Shown here: positions 10,768 through 21,846 of the stretch, piece by piece
Position numbering within the stretch: position 1 is the first letter of the stretch
Layout: each line of letters starts with the position of its first letter
Assembly: GCA_002917075.1 (NCBI GenBank)
Contig: NTMA01000004.1
Span: forward strand, 186,001 to 250,000
Reading direction: 5' to 3'
Source of the DNA: Hawksworthiomyces lignivorus
Lineage: Eukaryota > Ascomycota > Sordariomycetes > Ophiostomatales > Ophiostomataceae
Length of the DNA stretch: 64,000 nucleotides
The notes under the pieces: model-generated
Told to the model about the DNA's origin: nothing
The model's database searches: none
The model's input: the letters and a program-made list of their open reading frames with translations, nothing else
Made by a program: the position numbers and the translations under genes

Positions 10768-11859
10768 CTAGTCGTCCTGCTTTCCAAGCTTTATGCTCTT
10801 CGCTTTACGCTGGTTTACCCAATCGGTGTTCTGCTTGCCTAGCCATGCCTCCCTCAGTGCCTCGATCGGACCCTCAACCTCTGTGAATGTGCCCCCCGCA
10901 GCATAGATAGCGCGGCCGTGGTAATCCTTGTTAAGAGCCAAAAATAGAATGGCATTAGCAATATCGGAGGGCTGGTTGATGGGAAGCTTCTCCTTCTGCC
11001 AGATATGTAGGACGTGCGCCGTGAACTTTGTCTGCACGAATGCCGGCGCCACAATATTGACCCGGATCAGACCCTCTGCCTGCAAAGAATCGCGTAGAGA
11101 CCGGATCAGACCCAAGACGCCGTGCTTGGCGGCATTGTAGACAGGAATGCCCGGCGTGTCCAGATAAGATGCAGCGGACCCCGTGGCCACAAATGAGCCG
11201 TGGATGTTGAGCTTGCGGAAGAAGCTGAGGGCTAGCTTTGCTGTGTATAAGACACCGCGCAGCGTTACATCTAGAACGATGAAAGCAGGTGCCTTTAGCT
11301 TTCCGTCCTCGTCAAACGTGTCTTTGAAAGCATCTTCGACGACCTCATCAATGCCCGCATTGGCCAGAACAATGTCTATGCGACCGTATTTGGCAACCGT
11401 GCTCTCGAAGATATTCAGCTGGTCGGCCCACTCGATTACCGAGCCGGGGTAGAAGTTAACATTGCTGGTGTTGCATTTTGTAAGCAAAAATGCTTCTACA
11501 TTGCATTCGGGCGAGGCTATAATAGCCCAAGTTTCGTACGAACCTTCCTAGTTCATTAGCGAGCTTTTCGCCGTTCTCCTTGTCAACGTCCAGGAAATTG
11601 ACTATAGCACCAAGGCTGTGAAGACGCCGCACACTTGGGATGAAGTCAGAACATGTCACTGTGTACATGCAATTTTATTGGCGATATGAACCTACGTTGC
11701 TTCGCCAATGCCAGTTGAGCCACCTACCATTCATATTAGCATTGTGGTTCTCGCTAGGTTCAGATCTTCATCTTCCGTAGCCCTACCTGTAAGGATCACA
11801 ACTTTGTCCTTGGCCTCCGCAAACAAAGGGAGATCGGAAGGGATCTGGACCGCTGTCAT
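10768..11859 (-). CDS. short-chain dehydrogenase/reductase (classical SDR)
   Basis: Four exons on the minus strand: 11859-11787, 11723-11696 (28 nt), 11633-11544, 11464-10768; 295 aa. The cofactor motif TGGSTGIG (residues 24-31) is assembled across intron 1; NAG is at 99-101. The catalytic set is Ser160, Tyr173 and Lys177 in GSAASY..VYNAAKHG, with the usual 13-residue Ser-Tyr spacing. The residue after the second strand is Asp (FLDVD), which favours NAD(H), as in 15-PGDH-like SDRs. The third intron uses an uncommon donor GTTCGT; it was chosen because it is the only option that keeps frame and joins strand alpha-C to strand beta-C sensibly. It probably oxidises a secondary alcohol or reduces a ketone. 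It is divergent from the second MFS gene across 843 bp, so the two may be co-regulated. Confidence 0.88.
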
Positions 11860-12702
11860 AGTGAATTGTAGTTATTTTATTTAATAGACCTTTACTTCAA
11901 AAAATTTTTCCACTTCATCCACGTACACTATTTTCTGCTCTATACAGACACCTGTTACTTATATTTGGCAATTACATGTGCGAAAGCAGCTTCCAAGGAG
12001 ATTACAGCAATATTTGCTCTTCGAGCTATAGGATTGCAACATCGTAGTGGTATCTTGGGTGATTTCATGGATCTCGCGATGGTCCTGGAAATAAAGAAAT
12101 CATGATAGTCGCCTAGGCGCTACGCGGACCCGACGCTTCTCCGCCGGTGAAAGAACTCGAGAGTCGGCGTTACTTGCCTGCACCCAAGGTTATAGACAAA
12201 TTGCGACACTTCAACATGTGTGATTTGTAGCGAGTCTGCAGACTAGACTGAAAGCGGCGATTCCCCAAGTGGCTAAAGCCGCTAAAGACCAATGAAAAGG
12301 GCCAGCGAGCAAAAGGCGATACTAAAAAAAACCAAAAAGAAAGGGAATGCCCTCTACTAGTTTCAAACCCCTAACTCTTTGGCAGACGTATTCTTCTCAG
12401 GACACCCTTGTAGTGGAATAACTTAGAAGGGTGTATTGTTGACTCTTTTTGGGAATATGAACATTATGGGTCCATCTTGCGTGATCGAGAGCTATCATGT
12501 AGAGCTCCTTGTAGTATTTTGTACAAAAAGGATGTGACAATCCAGTGACTGCTCGCGTAGTGTCCTGCTTCTATGATGGAGAGAATAGATGTAATGATAT
12601 TGTCAGAATTTATCTGCTGTAGTTGTTTCATTTTCAGCGGAACAAGCTCATTTTCTTTCGGACGTCTCATCACTAATTAGATTTCGTCTCCCATCTTTTA
12701 AT
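11860..12702. other. bidirectional promoter region SDR / MFS
   Basis: No coding sequence recognised. It separates the divergent starts of the SDR (minus) and the MFS transporter (plus). A tRNA-like fragment near 12258-12310 does not fold fully (see rejected items). Confidence 0.5.
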
Positions 12703-14665
12703 ATGGGTCTCTGGGTCCTTGAGCCAAAGCAGGACGTGAAGGTCCCCGGCACTGTGCATGTCGAACGTGACACCGAAACTCTTCGGGCGCTGACGGCCAA
12801 CTTGAAGCATGGCACCGGCCGCGATGAAGACATTGTGCTTGTGCCTCAGCCGTCTGACTCAGTAAATGATCCTCTAAGTATGTGCCCAAGTAGATCTTAC
12901 CTCGCGGCCACCAAGCCACCGATCGCCTTCACGGCTATGTGATAACTTGCACTAACACGTCACCATATAGACTGGTCGCACAGAAAGAAGCTGTTCCACA
13001 GCTACTTTCTGGCTCTCGGCACGGGCCTGGCTTCCGGTACCTGTTACTTCTTGAACCCATCGGCGACGTTGATGGCAAAGGAGATTGGAACAACAGTGAC
13101 ACAAATGTCACGATCTCTTGCTGTCTTGATGCTGTGCATGGGTATTGGGAGTATTTTGACAACTCCATTGGCCCGTATCTATGGCAAGCGTCCTGGTAAG
13201 TCAATGGCTCCGAAATGCTACTGAGCTGCTTTAGCTGGTCCTTGTATCTGTCAGAGACTAACCTAGCCATCCAGTATTCCTCCTCCTTGCTCTCGTCTCG
13301 CTTATTGGCTACGGCATCTTGCTCAGCCATCCGCGCAATCTCAACTATATATATGCCGGCCGTGCTTTGTGGGGTGCCGGAGCTAGTGGTCTGGAGTATC
13401 TTGTCAGCTCAAGTGTGGGTGATCTATTTTATGTTCACCAGCGCGGTTACCACTTAGCGCTTTGGCACTTCGCCCTAGCAGGCGGCAATTCTCTTGGCCA
13501 GGTTATAGCTAGTCAGATTGTGGCTGGCCAAAGTTATATCTGGGCTTTTCGCTATGCGTACGTTCTCTTAGGATTTCTATAAGAAAATTACGTCGGGCAC
13601 CGTTCTAACTATAGCCACAGCGAGATTTTCATGGCGGCTTACCTCGTGGCTCTCTTCTTCCTGGCTGAGGAAACCACATACAACAGACCCAAGAAATTTG
13701 ATACGGATGTCCTCGAACTCCTCGCTGACGAAGTGGATCCCCCAAGCGGCTCCGAGCGGCTCCAGAAGGCCGATGACGAAAAGACAAGCTCGGCCGTCGA
13801 TGTCAGCGAGCCCGATGCCGCCTCCGGCGCGAACGAACGCAAGACCAGCTACATACAGTCCCTCAAGATCTACAACGGCCGCTTTAGCGATGAGAACTAC
13901 TTCTTGGCCATTATATCGCCCTTTGCGACGTACATGCTGCCGGGAGTGACGTGGGCCGCCTACTCGTACGGTTGCGCCGTCGCTTTCTCTGCCTCGCTCT
14001 CCGTCAGCCTGTCGTCTATCTTCACGGTGCCCCCATACAACTTCTCCACGAGAGCCGTCGGCCTGACCGTTCTCTCTCCGTTTGTGGCCAACATTGTCGG
14101 CAACTTCATTCCCGGCCCCGTGGCCGACTGGCTGGTGACGTACATGTCGCGCAAGAACAACGGCGTGTACGAGCCCGAGTTCCGCAACATCCTCTGCATC
14201 CCGGCCTTGATCACAGGCCTCGCAGGCTACTGGGGATTTGGCCTGTCTATCCACTACAAGGTGCACTGGTTTGCGCCTGTGTTCTTCTTCGGCCTGGCGG
14301 CGTTCTCGGGATCGATCTTGTCGCTGATTTCCAACACCTACCTGCTTGACTGCCACCGCAAGCACGCGCAGGACGCCTATGCGGCGGTGACGCTGGTAAA
14401 GGCCGTCATGACGTTTGCGATCGCGTTCTTCATCAACATCTGGCTGGCCGAGTCCGGCCCTATTCGGGTGTACTTTATCATTGGCACAATCCACGGAATT
14501 GGCTGCATCTATGGCTTAGTTCTCTACGTTTGGGGCAAGCGGGTAAGTTATAGGGCTTCAAACTGTCTCTGTCCTATGAATCGTTGTTCACAATTACTAA
14601 TATATCTTTTATAGATACGTCTCGCCGTTCATCAAAATGCCTTTATCCAGCGCTGGCTTCGTTGA
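12703..14665 (+). CDS. MFS transporter (12-TM, DHA1/HOL1-like)
   Basis: Five exons: 12703-12877, 12971-13195, 13275-13557, 13621-14542, 14615-14665; 551 aa. All junctions are GT..AG (GTATGT, GTAAGT, GTACGT, GTAAGT donors). The first segment starts after NWSHRKKLFHSY, and LARIYGKRP is the loop 2-3 motif. GRALWGAGASGLEYLV is TM4-like, followed by a long charged central loop after EETTYNRPKKF and six further hydrophobic segments in the second half. The EETTYNR motif and the domain layout fit the fungal HOL1-like transporters, whose substrates range from polyamines to metabolites; the substrate is not determined here. It is expected in the plasma membrane. The short last exon (17 codons) adds a basic C-terminal tail. 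It is the only intact transporter of the island. Confidence 0.88.
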
Positions 14666-16182
14666 ACTGCTTAAATTATGTTTACGTCTGAAATAATTAG
14701 ATTCCCTTACTGTACATAAATCATCGTGTCAACCACTAAAATTTGTTATCTCGTCTGTATGCAATAAGATATACTGCAGTTGATGTCAACAGTACGAAGG
14801 GTCATGTCGGGATGTATAGCTCTCTGGACGATGTTTTTTTTAGTAGGTGACAAGCTTAAAAAGATTCGTACTTTATCCTCATTTTTCTACTACCTGCTAG
14901 AAGGCTGCTGTTAAATAGTAATTAGTAATGCATCTTGTTGGGCATCTCTATTTCATTTTTGTTCGAGGTGAGGAGGAAATTGTTTAGATGGAGGTACAGG
15001 TGAGCTTTCTGTCCAGCCACGTCTTTGGAACCCAGCGTTCTTCTACGGATGTCTGTGCTAGAATATCGCAGTCTAAAACCTCGGATCTGGGGAGTTAGGC
15101 CGCCTAAGAGGCCATCCTAAAGGGATTTTAATTGAGGACAGAATGGAGAGGTCTTCGGATGAAAGCAAGAGATGCAAGGACGATTCCAGACAGCCTGGCC
15201 GAAAGGGTTTGAAACAGCTCTTTTCCTATTTGCGTAGCTATGAGTAGCTTGTATTTTAGCATTTAGTTCTCGGTTATGTGCGGGCCAAGGCGGGCTAGCA
15301 TTCACTTGACGATCTGCCAGCTTAAAGGAGGAGAAGAAACGGCGGTAAGGCTCACATCAAAGTTAGTGTCGACGTCAACGAAAGCCACCACGATGTTAAA
15401 AAAAAAATAGCGAAACAATCGCCTTATTTATTTTAAAAGAGAAGACAGAAATTAATAAAATTTCTGGTAGATGTGCGTCGCACGATGCTAGTTTTTGTAA
15501 GCTGTGATTAAAGAAGAAAAAATAATTAAAAAAAGCGATGCTGTGGGTGTCGAGAATGGCCGAGATTGTTTCGAGGGAGAACACTTTGAAAAGGCAAAAC
15601 AAAATCCCAAAAAAAATAGAATTTTATTTTCGGACCAATTACTATGAACCGATTTCATCAGAGATAATGCGAGTTCCAACCGGAAATGCATAGCAAAGGA
15701 GTCGGAGTGCGAACGGAGACAGATGTTTGAGGCAGAGGAAGGGAGGGCGATAACGGGCGGGAATGTTTACCTTTTCTGGTTCTTTTTCATTCTTGTTTCT
15801 TCTTCGAGCGGGGAAATCAGTTTTTCTTATCTTTTCATGACAAAGAGAAATTCGGATGGTGGTGTTGCGAAGGGTGGTTGAGGCCGGAATGAAAATGGTT
15901 TTTGAGGCCGGAATCATTCCGGCCACGATGCATATAAGCAGCGGCCGGCCGACCACTGTCCGCCGGGAGCGAGGGGTCACAAAATTTTGATTTTTTTCTC
16001 TCAATTTTTTCAATAACGTAACTTGGAGGTCCCTATAGCACTAAAGCCCATCAGTTAGCCTTATTCCTTTTCTTTTGCCCCTGTGCAGCCCCGAATCCCC
16101 CTACACAAAAGCCCCATTTCATAGCAGAATAGCCTATATCAACTGAACGAACGCATACATACCACATACCTCTCTTGCCATC
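14666..16182. other. intergenic, AT-rich; IDO promoter side
   Basis: About 1.5 kb without a supported gene. AT-rich with several homopolymer runs. Short open frames (for example 15396-15602 minus) are low-complexity and unsupported. The 150 bp before the IDO start are pyrimidine-rich, as in a fungal core promoter. Confidence 0.55.
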
Positions 16183-17746
16183 ATGGGTTCTATTGTCATT
16201 GACGACGTCATACCAACATCTTTTGAGGTGCTTGAAGATGCCTGTCCAAATGACACTTCCCTTCCTGCCTTTATGGTTTCCAAGACTCGCGGCTTTCTGC
16301 CCCGGGCCAACCCTGTCGTCACACTCCCCCCTGCCTTTGCTCCTCTAGAGTCGTTGTTGACCCGCATGCCTGTTAAGCGGCTTGACGGACAACCAGGCCT
16401 GCTAGCTGAAGGAAAGCTCGGCGATGCTGTTCTTGCTGAGCTGCCAGACCTCTCAGACGAGGTTGACGTCATCCGCCACGACTTGCCACTGCTGAATGCC
16501 CTGTACCGTGACTACTCCTTCTTGGCCTCTGCATACCTGCTGGAGCCGTGTCACCTGCGGTTTGTGCGTGGCGAGGAGTACGGCCTTGGCCGGGACGTCT
16601 TGCCGGCATCCATTGCTCGGCCAATCGCCCGGTGTGCGAAGCTGTAAGTCATTTGTTGTTAACACCGAAGCTGTCTAAGCAGTTCGCTAACACGCTGCAA
16701 GATGTGGCTTCAAGCCGTTTATGGAATATGCCGGCAGCTATGCCCTGTTCAACTACCGCTTGGAGGATCCCGAGGCAGGGCTTGCCTATGACAACCTGCG
16801 CCTGATCCGCGCCTTTGAGCACGGCCTGGACCCCAAGTCGTCCGAGGCCGGGTTTGTGCTGGTGCACATTGACATGGTCAAGAACTCCGGGCCGCTGGTG
16901 GCAGGCACCTGCGCGTGCCTGGACGCGGTCGAAGCCTCGGCGGCCGCAAAGCCGGGCGACGCGGACAGCACGCGCGAGGCGTTCAACGCGGGCCTCGCGG
17001 GCGTGCTGGGCGCGCTGAAGCGCATCAACGGAGTCATGGAGACGATGTGGGGCAAGTCGCGGCCGGAGAAGTACACGAGCTTCCGGACGTTCATCTTTGG
17101 CATCACGTCGCAGAGCATGTTCCCGGACGGCGTGCTGTACGAGGGCGTGGACGCGGACGGCGAGGCCCTGAGCGCGGACGGCAAGGGGTCGGCGCGGCTG
17201 AGCTTCCGGGGCGAGTCCGGGGCCAACGACTCGATGATCCCGCTGATGGACAGCCTGCTGCAGATCCCGATGCCGGACACGCCGCTGACGGCGATCCTCA
17301 AGGACTTCCGGCAGTACCGGCCGAGCAACCACCGGCAGTTTTTGGCGCACGTGCGCGCCAAGGCGGAGGCGCTGCACCTCAAGGCGTACGCCGTCAGCGG
17401 CAGCAGCAACGACGACGCCGGCGCCGTCGAGTCGCTCCGACTCTGGCTGCAGGTGCTCGACCAGGTGCGCGACTTCCGCTGGCGCCACTGGTGCTTCGGC
17501 AAGGAGTACATCCTCAAGCGCACGCAGCACCCGACGGCGACGGGCGGCAGCCCCATCGTGACGTGGCTGCCCAACCAGCTGCAGGCCGTCCTCCAGGAGA
17601 TGCAGGCCCTCTACGACCAGGCCACGCAGGCGCCCCGGTCCCTGCGCCTGGGCGCGGACATCGACGACATGATGGACATGGTCAACCGGCAGAAGGCGAC
17701 GCTGGCCAAGGAGGTGGCCCGGTACTGCGAGGAGCGCGGCGTCTGA
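16183..17746 (+). CDS. indoleamine 2,3-dioxygenase (IDO/BNA2 family)
   Basis: Two exons: 16183-16643 and 16702-17746 (GTAAGT..GCAAG); 501 aa, normal for fungal IDOs. Recognisable family segments are RDYSFLASAYLLEP, LPASIARPIARCAKLCGF, EYAGSYALFNY, VHIDMVKNSG, YEGV..SFRGESGANDSMIPLMDSLLQI, and the proximal haem ligand in YRPSNHRQFL (His364). This heme enzyme opens the indole ring of L-tryptophan to N-formylkynurenine, the first step of the kynurenine route to NAD+. Fungi often have two or three IDO paralogues of differing activity, so this may be the housekeeping copy or a paralogue. It is cytosolic, with no signal peptide. It lies 1.5 kb beyond the metabolic island; I see no kynurenine-pathway partner next to it. 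Confidence 0.95.
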
Positions 17747-19358
17747 GCTTTCTCTTTAGTTTTTTTTAAGGCCAAACTTGAAAAGAGCAGCACGATTTCA
17801 AATTGCACATGTCCTAGGGTGATTTCTTGATCTTGGATCTTTTTGCGGCTTTCGTTATGCAGCGAGCTGTAGTTTGTATGTTTTGCGTCGGAATTGTAAC
17901 CAAAATGAAATTCCTTATTGATCGCTTCCTGCCCTGCAAGGCATTTGAATCTGGTAACTAATCTTCAGCCTTGTTGCAATCAGTCTTGCTTGCACCCAAA
18001 CACAACTGAATGAAGTCGCATGCTTCAGTAGTACTGCGTAGTCTTTGGCCTTATGCCGACGTGCAGATTTGCTGTATCACCTTCCAAAAGCGTCCTGAAT
18101 GGTGCCCTCTTCAACTCCTCTGCCTGGCTCTTCCCGGCTGACCACCCACACCCACAGCTCACAGTTAAGGTGTACCAGAGCGAACAGACCAGCCCCCAAC
18201 TATTACGGAGTAGTCCGTATTGTTTGCTGATTGCTTGCTTTGCGGCCTTGATCATCCAGCTGCATATACGCAAAATACCAGAGCCGGTCGTCGCCGCACA
18301 CTTATCCCGTTTAGTGCTGCTGCCCCGTCCTGTTCACTCTGGATGGAAAAGCAAAGAAAACAGCGCATGCTACTGCTCCATCGCCTGTCCCGCTAAGGCG
18401 GCACCGCCTTTTTCCCGCTTGTCATCTGTCTGCTCTCGCATTTTTCAAGTGAGATTAATCCTTGCGATTCTTATTTCTTATACGAGTATAGCGGAATATG
18501 GCATCGGTAAGACAACAAAAAGGAGCAGTATTTTAAGCCACTCAAAAGTACAGCTCGCAGCTATTTATGACATGTAAAGATCGATACCAAGAAAGTCTGG
18601 CGCTCTTGGCCCCTGCGGCTGAATCGATTCACAGATTCTTCACAATTAATGGAGACAACTCACAGAGCCTCCGCTCAAGACATGTCCCTGTATGTCAGAT
18701 ACAGAGCCTCTGAAATCTGCGTCTTATAGGGCGACGAGCGATGGATGTAAGATTCTAGAGGCCACAAAAATAGGGTGGCTTTTGTGGCATGCCGGTCCCT
18801 CTTTTCGGGCTTCTTCGTCGTATCGACGAACCACATGCAGGCAATCCCACCCGCGATGCAACCATCCAGAAGACCCTGGGTTGTAAGAATGGTAGGATTC
18901 CTGTGATACTTGGTCTGATGTCGAGTGAGCTGGCCGCCATTCCGCTTGCGAGCTGGCCGTCAGACAGCTCACCTTTGCTTTTTTAAGCCCTTGCGGAAGA
19001 GCGCAAATTGAACTGGATGTGTCGGCTCTCTTACATCTAGAACTGAGTCCATTTCATTTCTTTCTCACTTTGCAAATAACTTCCTCGCGTAAATACTTGA
19101 GAACGAAGCAGTTTTCTGTACGGAGTGCACCCTTGCATGCTTCCCTACCTACTAGCCTCTTCGTCGTGTGTTGTTGGGTGTAACCTTTGCCAGCACCGCA
19201 AACAGACTGTTCACATTGGAACAAAAGAACAGCAATAACTGGCAGAAAATTCTCTTATTGCTTCTTTTTTGTATTTCATTTTCATCTTTTGTTCCATTTA
19301 GCTTATTCTTTGAGCTTAATTTGAACCTCGACTCCTGGATGACCTGGCTATTCTAACA
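17747..19358. other. intergenic between IDO and the Cys-rich surface protein
   Basis: 1.6 kb with no supported gene. It contains the near-palindrome TACGGAGTAGTCCGTA at 18204-18219 and a related GTACGGAGTGC at about 19118. Confidence 0.55.
18204..18219. repeat. palindromic TACGGA-GTAG-TCCGTA motif
   Basis: A 6-bp perfect inverted repeat around GTAG, in intergenic DNA. It is the palindromic form of the TACGGAGTA sequence seen elsewhere in this window. Confidence 0.7.
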
Positions 19359-21367
19359 ATGCTCGTGCGCCCACTTGCGCCGATAGCCGGGGCCGCTGGC
19401 CGGCGGCAGCGCCCGCAGCCAGCGAATGCATCTTTCGGTGTTGTTACGCTGCTGCTTCTTCTTGCCATTATTTCGTGCCTTGGACCGGCACTGGTCGGGG
19501 CCGAAGAGTTGGATGGCCGCCAATTCGGCGTTCCCGGCGACTATGAGCTGCGCGCCAGCTTGTCGTCCCGCTATTTTCTCGAGAGCGTGGCTCCCCTTGC
19601 GCGGCGGGACGGCGTCCCCGGCTGCGCCGCTGGTTTTCATTCTTGTAGGATGCTCTCTCTCCTTGACCCCGTCTGCCCTTGCCGCCACATCTCTCTCTCT
19701 GACCTCTGCCCCGTCTCCCCGCAGGCCTCGACATCAACTCGACGCTGTGCTGCCCCAACGACCGCTACTGCCTGATCGACCCGGCGACGCTGGAGCCGGC
19801 GTGCTGCGCCATCGGCCTGACGTGCGGCTCGCCCTGCAACGAGACGCAGTACGAGTGCAACGCGACGACGACGCTGACGCAGACGCGCAAGAGCACGCAG
19901 TCGACGACCAAGGGGACGGCGACGCTGCCGGTGGCGGCGGCGACGGTGACGGCGACGGTGACGACGACGTCGGTGTTTTTGGCGTGCTGCGCGCGGCGCT
20001 GCCCGCGCACGAGCATGTTTGCGTGCGCGAGCAGCTTCGGCAACGGCTGCTGCAGCTTCGGCCAGACGTGCGCGTCGTCGGGCCAGTGCCTGTGGACGGT
20101 CAACAGCGCCGACGCGAGCACGTCGCCGGCGGCCTCGGGCACGGGCCTCGTCACCGCCGCCCTGCCGAGCGGCTGCACCACGAGCCAGATCGCCTGCCCG
20201 GCCAGCCTGGGCGGCGGCTGCTGCGACCTGGGCCACACGTGCACCGTGCTGTCGAGCCAGGTCTTTTGCGCGCAGGCCTCGGCCACCGTGACGGGCCTGA
20301 CCACGACGGTCAACAGCGGCAGCGACGGGGGGCTGACGGGCGGCGCCAAGGCCGGCATCGCCGTCGGCGTCGTCGTCGGCGCCGCCGCCCTGTTCGGCGC
20401 TGCCACCTGGCTGTGCCTGCGCCAGCGCCAGGCCGTCCGCCGCCGCCGCGAGTCCCTGCCCGTGCCCCCGCCGCCGCCCGGCTCCGTCCTGGGCCCCAGC
20501 ACCATCGGCGCCAGCGACGCCTACGACCCCTACCAGGTGCGCGCCGGCGGCACCGGCCAGCCGCCCCCCCTGCACCGCCACGAGCTCGTCGACGGCGCCA
20601 TGCCGTCGCCCGCCATGTCCGAGCCCGTCCAGCTCGCGCCGCCGCCCGCCCCTGGCCGCCGCTGGCCCCTCTACTTCCGCCGCAACACCGCGAGCAGCGC
20701 CGGCGGCGGAGCTGCCGCCGCCGCTGCTGCTGCCGTTGTCGGAGCGGCAGGCGGAGGCAGCACGCCGAGCGGCGGGCCGCCTGCGTCCGAGTCAGACGGT
20801 ACGTCCCGCGTAGGCGGTGGCGCCGGTGGGCTGCCCGGCTTGACGCGCGATTACTTTGGCCCCCATGCCGTCGTCGGCCCCTTTACGGAGCCAGAGAACT
20901 ACTATGCCGCGGACGGCGCCAACGGCGTCGCCTCGCCCTACGAACAAGGAGGTGTGCCCATGCAGCCGCATGGGCCGCACGACATTGTGGCTCCCGTCGA
21001 GATCGACTCGACAGCCAAGGCGGAGATGGGCGACAACGAGAATGTGGCAGGGCCAGACGGCGCGTATGCGGTAGCGCCTCTACCAGGCAGCGAGACCGGC
21101 CACTTGCTCTCTGCCCAGTCCGGTCCCATCCAGTACGAACTATACGGCTCCGAGGCGCACGCGGTGCCGGCACAGCTAGAGTCGCCAGTGCAGCCTCGTG
21201 TAAGCTTGGAACCGAGTGCTCCGGCAGCCGCCCCAGCAGAGCTAGCAACACCAGGTTCACCAACCGGAGCGGCTGGTGAAGCACACAGTCGTAATGTATC
21301 GGAATTATCGAACACTGCAGGGCCTGCTCCTCATCCTCCTCAATCACCACCACCAGCACCAGAATAA
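19359..21367 (+). CDS. Cys-rich single-pass surface protein with Pro/Gly-rich cytosolic tail
   Basis: Two exons: 19359-19644 and 19725-21367; 642 aa. The intron (GTAGGA..CCGCAG) is pyrimidine-rich and completes a Cys codon. A hydrophobic segment after about 25 residues (FGVVTLLLLLAIISCLG) acts as a signal peptide or anchor. The ectodomain has repeated Cys modules of the form GGGCCDLGHTC, GNGCCSFGQTC and PACCAIGLTC. A single transmembrane helix (AGIAVGVVVGAAALFGAA, about 306-328) is followed by basic residues and a roughly 310-residue low-complexity tail rich in Pro, Gly, Ala and Ser. This is the layout of fungal cell-wall or stress-sensor-like proteins of unknown function. A large shadow frame (19426-21279) overlaps it; the Cys spacing and the TM helix favour this model. 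No enzymatic domain is recognised. Confidence 0.82.
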
Positions 21368-21846
21368 GGAAAATAATAGGGCGTTTTTGGATATGATTTT
21401 TTGGTCAAGGAAAAATTGCTTTAATATGAAGTCTATTATATTACAGTTGCCGGTTGCAGCTTTGGTCGAGAACGATGCATTGTCCTGTCCAGTCTATGCT
21501 GAGATAAAGTAAAAATAAAAACGAGAAAAAATAGGAAAAGGTGGAAAGCATTTGGAGCACGACGTAAATACGATCAACGCCCTCAAATGCACCAAGGAAA
21601 TGCATACGCTTAGAATAGTAATCTTACAGCCCAGATGTCTTTGCTTTTGGTTGACCACCCAAAACAAACCTAGAGCGCTGAGAAGTCTCCAAAGGAAAAA
21701 AAATAAAATAAAATAAAATTCGCAGTACATGAAGCAAGAAATGACTTTTTACCGAACGCCGTCAAAATGGTATCAGAAAAGAAATAGTGAAAAACACAAA
21801 GGAAAAATGAAGAAAGAGAATGGCGGGGAATTAGAGGAATGGCTTT
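21368..21846. other. convergent 3' intergenic stretch
   Basis: AT-rich spacer between the 3' ends of the surface protein (+) and the Cdc14 gene (-). No gene seen. Confidence 0.6.

Noticed and set aside
12258..12310. tRNA-like sequence (CCCCAAGTGGCTAAAG) on the plus strand
   Set aside because: Resembles a D-arm region of a Ser/Tyr-type or organellar tRNA, but no acceptor stem, anticodon stem or T arm can be folded. The T-arm-like piece near 12361 is on the other strand. At most a degenerate fragment.
13577..14494. 305-aa minus-strand open frame opposite the MFS gene
   Set aside because: Antisense shadow of a transporter exon; charged low-complexity composition and no family match.
16649..17530. 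293-aa minus-strand open frame opposite IDO
   Set aside because: Antisense shadow of a GC-rich exon; the IDO frame is unambiguous.
19426..21279. 617-aa open frame overlapping the surface-protein gene
   Set aside because: Shadow frame created by high GC3: Arg/Ala/His-rich, no domain, while the overlapping frame has ordered Cys modules and a TM helix.
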